From Centropus unirufus (Eukaryota > Chordata > Aves > Cuculiformes > Centropidae): a stretch of DNA of 64,000 bases. Below the pieces are notes generated by a model. The model was given only the letters and a program-made list of their open reading frames with translations. It searched no databases and was not told where the DNA came from. Shown piece by piece: positions 28,200 to 42,168 of the stretch. The stretch covers positions 793,558 to 857,557 of the forward strand of contig VYZI01000103.1 of NCBI GenBank assembly GCA_013397695.1. The letters are read 5' to 3'. The position numbers were made by a program, and so were the translations under genes. The stretch's first letter is position 1; every line of letters starts with the position of its first letter.

Positions 28200-28741
28200 A
28201 CAGTTATTACTATGTAAATCAAGACCATCCTAGAGCTGGTGAGCGTTGCACCTGCAGGGAGGATCAAACAGGACAGGTGACTAAAATCTGAGCAGGAAAG
28301 TATCCCATGCCATACACATCATATTCAGGATAAAATATTAGGGATCACAAGGGTCAGTCTTTCTTCTTCAATGACTGACATTCAGGACCTCTTCTGTCTG
28401 TCTGTTTGCCCCTGAACCCGGTCACATGTTTCTGAATCCGGTTCCTGAGTCCAGTTCCTGAGTCCAGCTCCTCTCTGCTCCTGAATGACTTTCCCCACAC
28501 CTGCCCTGCATCATCAGTGAGAGTGTATAGTCATCTGGGAAGTTTGAATTTGTTTTGTATGTTTGTATATATATTGATATTTTGTTATTAATAGTATTGT
28601 TTCTTTATACATTATTATTGTTTCATTAAAGCTGTTTTAGTTTCCAGTCCACAAGACTCTCCCTCTCTTACTCCTTTTCTGAGAGGGGCATGGATTGGGC
28701 CTAAAGCTGACCTGATAGGGGGTGGGGTCTAAATCAGGACA
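28200..28741 (+). mobile_element. Solo LTR of an avian endogenous retrovirus
   Basis: It has the order of elements of a bird LTR in sense orientation. AACAGGACAGGTGAC lies near 28,270 and a TATA-like AGGATAAAAT near 28,327. AGGGATCACAAGGGTC follows, then an ATTAAA polyadenylation-type signal at 28,625-28,630, then CTGTTTTAGTTTCC. The 3' end is GGTCTAAATCAGGACA at 28,726-28,741. No internal retroviral sequence flanks it. The left boundary is uncertain and could lie as far out as about 28,120. No clear target duplication was found. Confidence 0.75.
28442..28467. repeat. 13-bp tandem repeat inside the LTR
   Basis: TTCCTGAGTCCAG occurs twice head to tail (28,442-28,454 and 28,455-28,467), with a weaker related copy just upstream. 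It lies downstream of the LTR TATA-like box, in the presumed transcribed part. Confidence 0.85.
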
Positions 28742-31700
28742 TTCAGTCATCAGATTTACTGATGATCTGGAATCAAGTGATTCAACCATATTTCTCATGC
28801 AGATCTCCTCTATAGAAGAGTTTTAGCAGGCTTGATTTATCTTCAATGCATAGAAATCACTGTGCCCATGTTAGAGTTGGTTTGCATATGTACTCATTCA
28901 GAAATTATTTTCAGAAAGAGTAGCAGGCTATTATACATGAAACCTGAGCATCTGATAGTGTTGCTTATGAGGAATCACACCTTTAGAATTATTTCTTAAG
29001 TCATCTGGAATGACTGTGGTACATATGCTCTATACCACCAGTGAATTAGAACCAAAGTCATACATTTTGGTTGTTTTCATTGATGAGCCATCAGAATAGC
29101 AAAAGAAGCTAAAGAACTGACTGAAATAAGGCCTGGAGCACATAGTGGTCCTGCCACACAATAAATATATAAGGTCAGGGCAGCTGAAGAATGTTAAGCA
29201 CTTCTGCTCACTGTGAAACCCATGTCTACTGTTTCACAATAAGCAGTGCTAAAAGCAAGGCAAAACGACAGTGAAACCACACTCTTGAGTTTGGCACTTA
29301 GTGTAAAAAGGAGCAGAGAGAATGTGAGGTTTATATGAGAGGATAAAAAAAGATGAAAAGTTTGTGAATAATCTAAGGCTGAGGACCAATCTTGCTATTT
29401 TCCACAGCTGAGATGTGCATAACATACTCAGTTGTAACTGTAAACCAAGAATAAAACTAAGAAAGAAACTGCTGAAAAATCCAGAAGAAGCTATCAACAA
29501 AACAACAGGGTATCTGTCATGAGAGAGGATTTAAAATGATGGAAGAAAAACGGCTAGACAGGAAATTTGTGAAGCTCAGAACTCAAAGTCCACACAAACA
29601 GTACATGAAACTGCACATGCTGTGACAATGTCAACAAAAACAATGCTTCTGTACTGAACAGAGAATCCATTCACCTTGTGCTTTATAAACATTATTTCCA
29701 CCCCCATCACTTAGACATAAGAGCCCTAAACCAGCATGTGTCATCAAACCTTTTTTTGTTAATCTTCCAGGAAATCTCTACCTCCTCCTCTAAATCTGTT
29801 CTCTCACCTCTGTCTCAATGTAGTCAACAATTATACAAAAAATATACCTTATCTACTTCATCAGTTTCAATCACTTAATGGTTAATAAGCTATGCTTCAT
29901 TTTCTGTTGAACTGCATCTTTTCCAGTCATTTCAACTAACACAATTTACCACAACTAGAGAATTTTTCATGTTATATTTACTATAGTAGTTGAAACTGCA
30001 GAAGGACCAGCAGTATATCAACCAAATATATGATAAAAAAGGTTTACTTTTTTATATTTAAAGTTAAAACTATACACCTAAGATCTGTTTTGTAATAGGT
30101 CATTATTATGCCCATCACCTTTATAGCAACCTTTACGTTTTATAGCTAAAGTGAGACTAATTTCAGAAGGGAGACCTCAGCTCCAGTGTATGCTCAAAAA
30201 CATTGAGTGAAGTCATAGAAACCAATCAACTTGACAGAGCAGGCAGAAATTCACAATTAAAAAAATATTGTGCCACCTCTTGGAAACATGGAAGCTTCTA
30301 CTTAAGTGCCTATGTTGTTCAGAAAAAGAAAGCAACAGTGGTGTAGATGTTGGACAGATAGGTGACCTAAAACTTGGCATGGTGGGAGGGTGTGTTACAG
30401 ATGGGAGGAGCTCTCATCCCAGAAAGGTTACAACATGTTACTGAATAAGTTCTGGACATGAAAAACTCATTTTCTGTAGCTCTGCACAAATACCTCGTCA
30501 TGAGAGATGTTGATCTCAATGTAAATCATTTTGGCCTAAAATTGTTTATATAAAAACATTTAAAGGCAATATATCAGTCTGTTTTTTCACGGTGTTTACC
30601 CCCATGATAAAACAACCTTGCACTTCCAGGGGACAGAGCAAAATGTCCTACAAACCAAAATAATCTTCTACCCAACTTTCTACTGAACAAGGCACATATT
30701 TTTGTGAAGTTTAGAAGATTCATTATACTATCCCTTGCCCCAAACTCCAATACAGGTTTAATTCGTAAAAACACTTAAGCTAATGCAAAGCACTCCCTTT
30801 CCCCAGTTATTTAAATTCTTTATTTAAAAAAAAACAAACAAAAGATACCTCAACTTTTTAAAAATTGGCCATGATCTTTTTCCATTAGGAATATATTCAG
30901 CTTTTTATGTCACTGTCAAAGTATTAAAACAAACAATATATTCCAAAAACATTGCAAGCTCTTTAGTTGAAGAGATGTAATGTCAGAGATGACAATCCCT
31001 GCCCTTTGCCCCCACTGCAACTGTTAATGCAATAGTTTGGTACAAGTATCATGTTCTACTGTGTTGCTCTAGTCTGAATGTATACGCTAAGGAAAATCGA
31101 AATGATAGACGTCATAAATTTATATCATTCAGTCTAATAAAATAGAACTCTAACCACACAAATACATGCAGTAAGTTTATATAAACAGAGTTCATATAAA
31201 ATATGCAATTGAAGTTCTTCAAAACAGTATATCTTCTATGGTACACATTAATGAAAATCTAAGAGGTAGTGTATAAGAAACTCTTTGAAACTAAGAGAGA
31301 AGGAAACACAAATTAGTTATAATTCTTACATGCCATAATGAAAAATGTATCTTTTCTCTGCTTACATTCAGTACATAGCTAAAATCCCACAGAAAGCACA
31401 AGAGTTTTAGCTGAGATAACACCAGACTCCTTGTTCTAAAAACATTGTGTTGTACATAAAAGGGTGTTACATAGGCAGCAAGATATAGGTGTGACAGCAG
31501 TATTGTTTCATACCTAACACAATATCGTCATTTGACCTCTTCCAGATCAACCACAGGGATAGAAGCAAACTCCTTATAACTGGCTTTACAAGCAATCGTT
31601 CTTAGATGGTTGCTATGCATAGATAGCCTATTATTTAAAGTCAGCAAAGATATCCTCTGTGAAACAAGGACACACCATTGTCAGAAAATCCCCAAGAGAA

Positions 31701-32279
31701 ATATTGTTATAACGCAACTTCCTAACACTCTTTTCTAATTAAATAGCTAGCAAAAGATAAGTCTCTGAAGGGTTGAACATTGTGTCAAGACATAGGAAAA
31801 GACAACATTTGAGTGCCTTCATTCAAACTATGCAACCACTTGTATTTAGATGCTTTGCTCCAAAGTGAATTGCACAGCAGAAAAGGTGACTAAGAAAAAT
31901 GTTATAGTTTAGTGAAGCATTACATTTTCTGTGTCTGCTATTAATTAGATTTTAGTAGCAAACAATTACATTGAACACTTTCAAAATTCAGAGGAATGGC
32001 CCTGATCATGGAGCCCTGAAAGACAGAGATGAAAGAAAAAGGAAATCTTCTCTGTTAAAAGACTAAGATACAGTTTAGAGCACAGGCCTAAAAGCAGTTG
32101 CACTGCTCAGTTGAATATAACAACCTTTAGTATTTATTTTTGTTCACGAGAATGCTCCAACAACAGGCAAGACTGATAAAAACTGAAGCCCAGCTGGCAG
32201 ATAGCCAATGGTCCAGACAGGCACCCAGTCACCAGACTGCTCAAGTAGCTGTTCTTTGGTCTAAGTATTCTGAGATGTT
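28742..32279. other. Non-coding sequence, no gene seen
   Basis: A+T-rich DNA without recognised repeats. Small open frames (for example 29,249-29,500 minus and 30,574-30,774 minus) have no splice context or family resemblance. Confidence 0.55.
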
Positions 32280-32822
32280 GAAACTATTGGTGCACCTCAA
32301 ATAATGAGTTCAGTTTTGAGCCACTCACTAGCAGAAAGACATTGAGGGCCTGAAACATGTGGAAAGAAGGGCAGTGAAGCTGATGAAGAGTTCGGAGGGG
32401 AAGTCTAATGAGAAATAGCTGAGGGAATTGGAGTGATTCAGTCTGGAGAAAAGGAGACTTAGGGGAGAAGTTATTGCTTTTCACAACTACCTGAAAGGAG
32501 ATTGTAGCAAAGTGGGTGTTGGTCTCTTCTCCCAGGTAACAACTAACACAAGGAGAGAAAATAGCCGCAAGTCACACGAGGAGAGGTCTAAAAAGTATAT
32601 TAGGAAACATTACTTCACTGAAAGGGTTCTCATGCACTGGAACAGGCTGTCCAGGAAAGTAGCTGAGTCACCACTCCTGGAGTTTCTTAAAATGTAGATG
32701 TATTGCCTAGGGTTGGGGTTTAGTGGTGGGCTTGACAGTGTGAGGTTTATGGTTGAACTCGATAAGATGATCTTAAGGGTCTTTTCCAACCTAAACAATT
32801 CTATGATTCTGTGATTCTGTAA
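32280..32822 (+). mobile_element. CR1 LINE 3' part with intact terminal octamers
   Basis: The copy starts within the end of ORF2 (TTTTGAGCCACTCACTAGC and ACATGTGGAAAGAAGGGCAG). It then follows the CR1 3' UTR: CAGTCTGGAGAAAAGGAGAC, CTACCTGAAAGGAGATTG, TTGGTCTCTTCTCCCAGG, then AGGGTCTTTTCCAACC. It ends with three octamers, ATTCTATG, ATTCTGTG and ATTCTGTA, at about 32,799-32,822. It is 5' truncated. The two minus-strand frames overlapping it are shadows. Confidence 0.93.
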
Positions 32823-33832
32823 CTAAAAAGAGTCTTATATAGTGGCAATGGCAAATTTATTGAGGGTTATTCTTTGACTATTACATCTCAACATTTCCAC
32901 CCTACGAGAATTAAAATGTACTATTTGAGGCTGTTTCAACAACTATGAGCTTGTTTCATATCAAAAAAGTACCATACGGATCTTATTCTTAATTAACATT
33001 ATTGGAATGAAAATATTTAAAGCTTTGAACTCTCTCATATTTACTTTTCTATCTAGGTCTGATCCTTCTTGCCTTATCTCCAAGATATCATTGCTATGTG
33101 GTTAGCATATTCCAAGCAGGACCCTCTCCAAGCTGCCTGCATACCTCTACTGCACTGACAAGGAGATATTCTACTCTGCAAGGCACCATCCTCATCACTG
33201 CCAGATGAAATCAAACCACCAAATAATTATTCCATAAATATCAATAGATTTGACTATCCTTCAACAGCAAAATTCTTACCTACAGTATCTTGTGTCTTGT
33301 AATTCCCCAGGTAGTTCTAAATGCTGCACTGCCTAATCACTTCTTGTTTATTTTGTTCTTAAGCATGTGTTTTCTTTTTTATGTAGTATTTTCCATTTAT
33401 CTTCACAAAATTATGTATTTTTTTCCATTTCAGGTCATTCCTCCCCATATATTCAAGAAAATGTTACATTCTAATACTGCCTTTCCAAGCATCTGATACT
33501 CCTCCCAAGATGAGTTCATGTACGAGTATATTCATTTTTACTTCACGCACATGATGTATTAAAATACCAAAGCAAAGGAATAAGAAACTTTTCTGCTTCT
33601 TTAATCACCAGTAGATAGAATATACTTTGCCATCTTTTAGACATGTAGTATATGGTGCAAAGAAAGCTTTTGCTTGTTTTGTAAAAATAAATCCTATCAG
33701 AAATTCATTGCTATTTGACAATTAAAGCCTCTGACCACAATGCTTAGTATTGTGCCTTGGGTTTTTATTTCATGGGGGATTGTTTTATTTGTTTTATATT
33801 TTCCTAGTGCTAGATCAATGTGAAAATGGAAA
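32823..33832. other. Non-coding sequence, no gene seen
   Basis: A+T-rich DNA. The open frame at 33,290-33,496 is hydrophobic and T-driven. I see no splice sites or repeat family. Confidence 0.55.
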
Positions 33833-33965
33833 GACACAGAACAGCAGAATGGTTGATGTTAGAAGTTATCTCTGGAGATTATCTGCATTCAAGCTCTCCC
33901 ACCCCACCCGCTCAAGCAGGGCCACTTAGAGTAGGTTGGGCAGGCACAGGACAATTGCAGCCTGC
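33833..33965 (-). mobile_element. CR1 LINE 3' end, short old fragment
   Basis: On the plus strand it reads ACACAGAACAGCAGAATGG, TTGATGTTAGAAGTTATCTC, then CTGGAGATTATCTGCATTC. After that come CGCTCAAGCAGGGCCACTTA and GTAGGTTGGGCAGGCAC. This is the reversed CR1 3' UTR with the characteristic CTCAAGCAGGG block. It is diverged and about 130 bases long. Confidence 0.85.
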
Positions 33966-34919
33966 AAAATTAGCCTTCCTAGAAACTAAAACACATAAAG
34001 GACATCCCGTTCCTTCATTCAGCACCTCTGATAATTGGTTATGCTTCAAGTGATGATCTCAGCATGACACCTAGTGGCAGGAGCATATTTAAACCTCTCC
34101 CTGCCTTTTAGGCAGGATAGTGTTTCCAAGAGATTCATGGCTATTTTTAAGTCCAGTCTAGCTTACCCACAACATCTTGGAGGCACTAAAGTATTAAAAG
34201 TTTCACTATGCTCAAAGTCAGGGAATATAATTGTTTTCTACATTTTAGCCATAATAGACATATCAGAGGCCTTCCAAAAATACTAATATCTTTATGAATA
34301 TGAAAATCAAATATCCATTTACTACTTATTCTTGCATAGCTTTTAAAATTCTGTTTCTGATCACACTGTCAGGAACAGAAATTTTTGAACTAAAGTGTAT
34401 TAACAATGCTGTAGTACTTTCTTCTTGTTGTAGACTTAATGGTACATACAGACTTTCTAAATACGGCTTTACTTCCGTTACTTAAGATGAGATCTACAAA
34501 AATTTTTAGGCAACTAATTCCCCTTGTCTCACTAATTAAGAAGATCCTGACATGTGGTCTCAAATACAGCACACATTTATGTATATAAACTACTGTTTAT
34601 ATAGTCAGGTGTTATAGATTTTGCCTCATGCATAAGAGGTGTTAGAGAGGTGATTGATTGCAGACAGATTATATACATTCAAGATTGTAACCTTTTAAAC
34701 AACACTAATAATATTGTCTTTCATGGCCCAATAACAGCCTTATTTACATTTGGCATTTTGATATCCCTTTTTAATATTATCATTGAAAAATAATTTATAG
34801 AATAAATATGCTGGTGTTCATCTCTAAGATTAGTATAAATTAATTGCTAATGATAAGAAGGGAAAGACACTTCTTACCTCAAAATTGCAGGCCAATATTA
34901 TCTGTTATGCAGTAATAAT
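33966..34919. other. Non-coding sequence, no gene seen
   Basis: A+T-rich spacer between the CR1 fragment and the long LTR. Short open frames only, with no supporting context. Confidence 0.55.
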
Positions 34920-36042
34920 TGTATTGCTGGTTGAATCAGGTTTGTGTGGCAAGCTTTTGGTAGGAGTGGGACTAAAGGGAAGAATTCTATGAAAAGCTGC
35001 TGTAAGTTTCCTGTAAGTCCAATAGAGTCAATGCCAGCCAGCTCCAAGCTGGATCCACCATTGGCCATGGGCAAGCTAATCAACAAGTGGTGGTTAACAC
35101 CTTAGTGATAACATATTTAAGAAGAGGGGAAAAAGCCTACTGTGCTGAAACAGCAGCAGGGAGAAGAGTGAGAATATGGGATTTAAATGACTATGCAGAT
35201 GCCAAGGTCAATAAAGAAGGATGGGAAAGGAGTGGTCTAGGCACCACAGCAGAGATTCCCCTGTGGCCCATGGGGAAGTCCATGGTGAGGCTGTCTGTCT
35301 CTCAGTAGACTGTGGAGGACCCCACCGCAGAGGAGATGGATGCACCCAAAGTAGGTGGTGAACCTGCAGAGAGCTCACACGGAACAGGCTGACCTGCGGA
35401 CCCACAGAGAGAGGTCTGACTCCACTCGAGCAGGTTTGCTGGCAGGACTTATGACCCCATAGGAGGGATACTTTGAGCAGTCCATTCCTGAAGGACCATA
35501 CCCTATGGAACCACAAGGGAGTAGTTCATGAGAAGTGTAGCATTGTAGTAAGGACTTACATTAGAGAAGCCTGTGAAGGATGGTCTCCTAGTGGAGGGAC
35601 TCCACCCTAGAGCAGAGGAAGAGTGTGAAATGCCCTCCTCCTGAAGAGGAAGGAGCAGCAGAAACACTGTGTGTTGAACGGACCACAATCCCCATTCCCC
35701 ATCCAGCTGTGCCACTGCTGGGGGAGGAGGTAGAGAAGATCAGGTGCAAAGTTGACCTTGTGAAGAAGGGAGAGCTGGAGGAAAGATGTCTTAAGATTTC
35801 GTTTTATTTGTCATTACCCTACTCTGATTTGATTAGTAATAAAATTAATTAATTTCCCCAAGTTCAAATGGTTCTGTCCGTGGTGGTAATTGATGAGTGA
35901 TCCTGCCCTGTCCTTATCTCAACCCATGAACCTTTTGTTATATTGTTATATATTCTCTGTCTGGTTTACCTGAGGAGAGAGAGTAATAGAACAGCCTGGT
36001 GTGCACCTGGTGTCCAGCCAGGGTCAACCCAACACACCCACA
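34920..36042 (+). mobile_element. Long solo LTR of an avian ERVL-like endogenous retrovirus
   Basis: About 1.1 kb in sense orientation with the block order of a widespread, unusually long bird LTR. It begins TGTATTGCTGG, then GTTTGTGTGGCAAGC, CCAGCCAGCTCCAAGC and GATAACATATTTAAGAAG near 35,107. A middle section is built of diverged repeats around GAGCAGGTTTGCTGGCAGGA and GAGCAGT(C/T)C. The 3' part has CATTACCCTACTCTGATTTG, an AATAAA signal at 35,838-35,843, a TGGTGGTAATTGATGAGTG block, and an end of GTCCAGCCAGGGTCAACCC plus AACACACCCACA. The several open frames at 35.1-35.9 kb lie in this LTR and are not genes. No internal retroviral genes adjoin it. The ends are approximate and I found no clean target duplication. 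Confidence 0.88.
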
Positions 36043-39000
36043 ATAGAAGCAATATGGCTTCTATCATCTATATGAATGAGCGAAGTGCTATTGATAACAC
36101 ATTATTTGTTTCCTTCAAAGAAAATTATTTTAAAAAACAATAATGATAAAAACCACACCAGCTCTAAAGTAAGACTCATTAATTTCATTAAATTTCTAGG
36201 TGAGAGAAGGATCTCATAACACCATTCTCTCTACAGCAGGCTAAGATTTAATATAAAACAATTTCAAACTACACATTCTCAAATTTCGGGAGATACATTC
36301 TTAAATTGTTACTATGTCCTTGAGGCTCAAGGTTCCTTATTAGTGTATGCAAATATGCTTACAGAGTAGAAAGAAAGAAATTAACTAGAAATACTCCTTA
36401 TAAAATAGCACTTAGCTATTTTCTTCATTGGTCTGCACCAACCTATCCAAACACTAAACCTACAAAAAACAAAAAATAGAAAGTGACATTTTATTTTTGT
36501 TTGAGGTTTTTTGTTTCCTTAGAACACTTGACTTTCAAGCCCCTTAAAAATTATCTGCTAGACTTTATGATTGTGTGCATCAGCCTTATTTATCCTAATT
36601 TTTTATTCTCCTGAGCAGTAGTAACAGGTTCAGAGGAACCTGGTGCCTCCTTAAACTGGTTGTTTTCTGGAGTTAATGTAGCTTCTTCATTACCTAAGAA
36701 GAGAAGTAGAGTCCCCCCTCCTTGAAGGTTGCATACCCTTCTACTTCCTTCAAGAAAGGCTTAAGAATAAGAAAAGTAGAAACACAGTTAATTTGCTAAT
36801 GCGCTGGAAATGTACAAAACCAAGACACATTTGACATAGAAAAGCCTTTTCTGACAAAGAAAGGCATCAAAAACCTCAATAGCTGGAAGAAGTAGACAGT
36901 GAAATTAAAACCTTAAAAAAAAAGGAACAATACAAATTTATGGTAGCAGTAAATAAAACTACAGTAATACAGTAAGAGATTAGTGGGGAAATAAGAAAGA
37001 GTTTATAACAGCAAGTATTCTAAGCAAGGTTGGTTGACTATCTTGCTAAACAAGAAGTTTCAAATGTTCCACATAAGAGATGCAATCACCAAGAAATTCC
37101 ATAAACTGGAAAGACGATGGATATTAAAAAGATCTTTTAATCATGACAGAAATGAGCTTCTAGAATAGACTTTCAGCAAGTGTAGAGGTCCCATTTTTTA
37201 AAAAATTGACAAAAACATGAATATTATTTTCAAGCAAGCTTGTTATATGAGTGCAAGAACTGATCTTCATGACTCCAGACTTCCTCTTCTTGTCATATAT
37301 CAATGATATTAAAATTATTCATCTCCTGTTCTTGAGAAGTTACAAAAAGTAGTAATTATGAGGAGGGAATAATTTTGCTGTTGTTATGGATATTGAAAAT
37401 ATTCCTTGAGGGTCAAACAAGTATCAAAACTCTCGATGTGAAATACTCTGCACAAGCAGCATCTACTTTGCAAATATGCAGATAATAAAAAAAATAAAAG
37501 AAAATGATGGAAGAGAAGAGTACTCAACAATAGAACAAGGAAAATCTTTTGCTTCAGGTCACGTATTAAGAATATGAGAATATCTTTATGTATCTTATGT
37601 CCTATCTTTCAACAGTTGCCAATAGCTAATGTCTAAAGCAAAAAAATAGACTCAAGTGATTCTCCCCCTAAATAGTCTACCTTCAATATGGAAAAGGGAA
37701 ATTAGGAGCAGAATTCAAACTTTCTCATTTATGATCCAACATTTGAAAAACAGTATCTGTACAGTGCATAACATATTTTTAGATAGAACAAGTATACATC
37801 TGTAGGAACACTCTCATATAGAAAAAAAATATTTCTTGTAAGACAGAAATGATTAAATAACATAATTAATGAGACAATAATGTTCAATAAATTAACTATT
37901 ACCATCATTTAAGACTATTTTTAGTACATTGTTTCAGTTGGTTAACTCTAATAAACTCACATAATTTCCTTAACTGGCTATTTTAAAATTATATTTTTAG
38001 CAAAGTCCTGAGATAAAGAGATATCTAGTCAGATCAATTCCTTTTACTTGAAGTTACTGCCAAGTGGTTTTACCATCTGGAAATTTACCTCTCTATCAAA
38101 TGAGTCACCAACACCAAAATACTTAGTGTCATATGAAGAAGTGCTTCAAGAGAATTTTTTAAATCAGTTTTTCACAAGTCCCAGTCATGAGCTGTAGGTG
38201 CCATTTTCAGAAGGCACTGTTCATCTTATTACTTTAAGTGAAGCTTAAAAGTAAAGATGCCCAGCATAAGTATGTTAGCTTAATGAACTACACTTTTGAG
38301 CTGTGCCACAGTAACTAATTAAATAGAGCAATAGGCTTCTGTCCAGCCTATCTGGACTGATAGTAGACTTCTTGAAAACTTCATTAGTCTCCCTCACCCA
38401 TCAGCTAGCCATTAGCCAGAACTAACATGCTTCACAACTCAGCCAGTTAAACACAATAGGAAGAACATTTTAACTGCTTCAGCTAACACTCCAAACTATA
38501 CTGCTTGATTATTTAAGCTAAAATGACTGACTTCGGTTCAGCGGACAATGAGACCTCCAGAGTGATGTTTTGCTGACTGCGATTTTGGGGTGTATCACCT
38601 ATCAGAATTTCAGAAGATATAGCATGAAGCAGTAATATCATCTGCTCCAGGCTGTGGCAGAGTGAACCTACAACTAAACAATTGCCTTCCCGCAGCACTG
38701 GCAAAAGCAGCATATCAAAATATATTACAGATGGCAAAGTCTATAATCTTCCATTTCCAACCCAAAAACTGAGTAAGAAGAAAACTAAGTTTGTTTATAT
38801 TTACATATTTTACAGATACCATCTATGGACGAGAATTAAAAAAAGAGGTCTAAGAGACAATTGAATGGATGAGTTCAGTATACCTAATAAGCAGAAGGAT
38901 ATAATGCAGTTCAATTTTTGTGCAGACAGAATTCCTGCTCATGGCCTAATTCTGAGGTCTCTGAGAGCACTCACCTGTAGGACAGAGGGGTGGGTCTCAG

Positions 39001-40254
39001 ACCAGAAAGGCACTGATAACATAGAATGGGAAAAATATATACTACATCAAGGGACCCCCTTTATGGTTTTCTCACCAATTTTCATACTGTAGTGTCAATT
39101 TGAGAGTTTGAAAGACTTGAATTTCCACGCTAAAAGAAGAGTACTCTCTCCCCAACAGTATGAAGAATCTCTTCATTTGGCACTGTGGGCTCCCCTTTGA
39201 CTGAGAAATACTGAAGCCTGTCATATTACAGAGTCTGAAGCAACCCGGACAGCAAGGCTGTCTGCACCTTCTGACCCTACTCTTTACCAGCTGGTTAGAA
39301 AACCTACAGCTCTCATGGTCTATTTTTAATTACAAATTCAACAAAATCCTTATATTTCTATGATACATTAATACTAAAACCTGTAATTTCTTGCTAAAAT
39401 CTTCAACAGTGGAAACCTTGAACAATGCTATAGCTAACAATATTAAATAAACAACCTTCAGAAAAGATCAGCAGAATGACAATGAGAGTTGGAGAGGGAT
39501 TCCTGATTCAGCTGTATAGGAACAAAACTAATTTGGACAGGATACCCTTGGAGTAAAAGCAAAAGCATCTAGTTCCTGTCACGGCCTCAGGGACAAAAAT
39601 CTCTGGAGCAAAAATGTTGCAGCAACCCTCAGAGGTGGTACCTCAGGTCTGCACAGTGGGGACCTGAAAGCTACAGGGTTGAGTCTAGAAGCAAAATCCA
39701 ACTACATAACCAGCACAGAAGCTACTTTGAGAGTAACTGAACTAATTTTACTAGAAAGAAAAGGAGATTGAAGATGCAAGAAGAGAAACATCTTGGAGTT
39801 TTGAAGGCATAAAGGGAGGCTACTGTGAAAATAATTAACTGTTGGGGTCCCTGCACTTGGCTAAGGACATACAAGAAGAAAGACTAAGTATTGAAGGTGT
39901 CACACCACCTAGGAATGTGAGCCAGGTCAGTAGTTTTAATTTGATTTTAGTCATCCTCGCTCATGACCCACCAAGCGCTCATGCTTTCTGTGCTTAAAAT
40001 CAGTCTGAAAGAACTATTCAACATTACTATCTAAAAATGAGATCAAGATTAAAATTCAGATAATAATTTCATCCAAATAGATTTGGTCCGCACCAACTTT
40101 CAATTTTATTAGATTGAATGTATTCTCTTCCTCTGTTTTCTTTTCTGACAAGTATATGCAAGTCTGGATTCCAGTCAGAACTGTGTGGGTTTTCATAGAG
40201 TATTCATCACTATAGTAACCAAGCACAGAACATCAAACATGAGGGCTTTTTTTT

Positions 40255-40279
40255 TATATATATATATATATATATATAC
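40255..40279. repeat. (TA)n microsatellite after a T run
   Basis: A T run (40,247-40,254) followed by about 12 TA units. Confidence 0.95.
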
Positions 40280-42150
40280 TGCAGTGAAATGGGACACCGG
40301 GAGATGGTTAAGATTCTCTCTCTCAGAATATTCCACAGAATTCCAGTGGCATTTGAGTCTGTAAGCCCCCTAAAACCCATCAAAAACCCCACATTAAATA
40401 GAATCACATAGGAAGTCTCTGCAGTGTTTTAAGCCAGTGACTACAATAAGAGTAAATGGTGTTCCTAAAAACACCATTGAAAGCATAGGATAAATGAAAG
40501 TCTGTACTCTGGGTTTTTTAGTCTTATGTTCCAGATGAAAATGTAGATGATTTCGAGATGTCACAAAACATATCAAGGACATTAAATGCTTGCTAAACAG
40601 AGTTTAAGAGGTCTGAGCTCAACAGTCTGAATAAAAGCCAGGGATAAATGTTGCCTGTCCTTTGCAATCATTTCAAGAATATGTTTTATTCAAAGTAGTA
40701 TTTTTTTTTCCTCACAAAACTTCTGAAATGTGATGGCCCTTTAAACATAGACAAAACTAAGCCATTTAAAACAGTATTTTTTATTTTATATTTACATTAC
40801 ACTGAAACTTTTGAGCATTTATCAGAAGTGTGATGGCACCAGACAGGGACTTCTAATTGTGGTATGCGTCTTTAGGAATGCTGATAAAATGTGGATAAGG
40901 AACTGAATGACCAAAACTATGCTTAGCAAACAAACTCCCCAATTGTGAATCATTCAAATAAATTTTAAAATTAAAACCAGCATGGATTAAATGATTGTCT
41001 AGTGTCCAAAATTAAGTCAACAACTGTATCTGCACATGATACATGTACAGGTGTAGAGGAATGACAATTGAACAATCACAACAAGTAAATTTCATCTTGA
41101 ACCAAAATGAAAGTGAAATGTCTCATGTAGACATTAAACACAAAGGTTTCAAATATAAAGGTTATAAATTGATTAATCCCATTCACTTTCCACCATTTGC
41201 TAATTTTAATGTTTCCCCCCTGCAACCTTATCAACCCAGAAAAAATAGAAGAGGGTAGGAAGACTTTTACATGTATTTGTCTAGGCAAATAAAGATAAAA
41301 AACCAAACAAGATAACTGCATTAGTAGAAATAATCAGAAACAGAGATAGACCTGTTCGGGTTCAGTTAACCTAGTCCAGTCCTTTAGCCAGCAACAAAAT
41401 ATTTTAAGAATCTCATGACTGTTGGCTCTTTTATAATGAAGTTATTTTGCCAAATCTGGTTACTTCAAGTATCAGCTATCAGCATTCTGAAACAATCATT
41501 GTATGTGACACCAGATCCTGCTTATAGGAATGAAATATCAAGTGGGATGACAGACAAGATACAGTAACAATAAGACATAATAAAGTGGCAGCATGGCAGC
41601 AAAGCTGCAGTGTCATTTGTTCACAGCCTACAGGTTTGCATGAGGAGTTGCTATAGAAATAGAGGCTATAGTGTCTCCTACTTTAAACTCAAGTAATTTT
41701 CTCTCCATTCTCGTGAATTTTTACAAACAGTATAAAATATTTTTTTAATACATAAGTTAGCAACAAGAACTATTATACCAGGGTACAATTTATGGTCAGT
41801 TTCTTCTTGTGAATTATAAAGTAAATGACAGGGAAATAAGAGAAAATAGTACTGTTCCTGATTTATTAAAGCTGAAGATGAAGTGAGCATTCAGCATTCA
41901 GACCTCCTGTCTGTCTCCAATTTGCTTTTACACTGAGCTCATTAATTTGCATTTAATGAAAGTTTAACTTGTATTTGACTAAGGCATATTTTTTAAAAGT
42001 GATATAAATGACATCAAAAGATGAGAAAATACACCCTCCATGACAGTTTATTCTAGCATTTAATCATGTTAAAAGTACCTATTTCTAATTTAAATCTGGC
42101 TGACCTCAGCTTTCTAGAATAATTATCTCCTTTTATCTCCTTATAAAAGG

Positions 42151-42168
42151 AGAGAGCAGTTGCTCTCT
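42151..42168. repeat. Short perfect inverted repeat
   Basis: AGAGAGCA, a 2-base gap, then TGCTCTCT form an 8-bp perfect palindromic stem. Flanking purine and pyrimidine runs allow limited extension. It is too short for a microRNA precursor and probably incidental. Confidence 0.6.

Noticed and set aside
38513..38737. 74-codon minus-strand frame with mixed composition
   Set aside because: No splice context or recognised family; probably chance.
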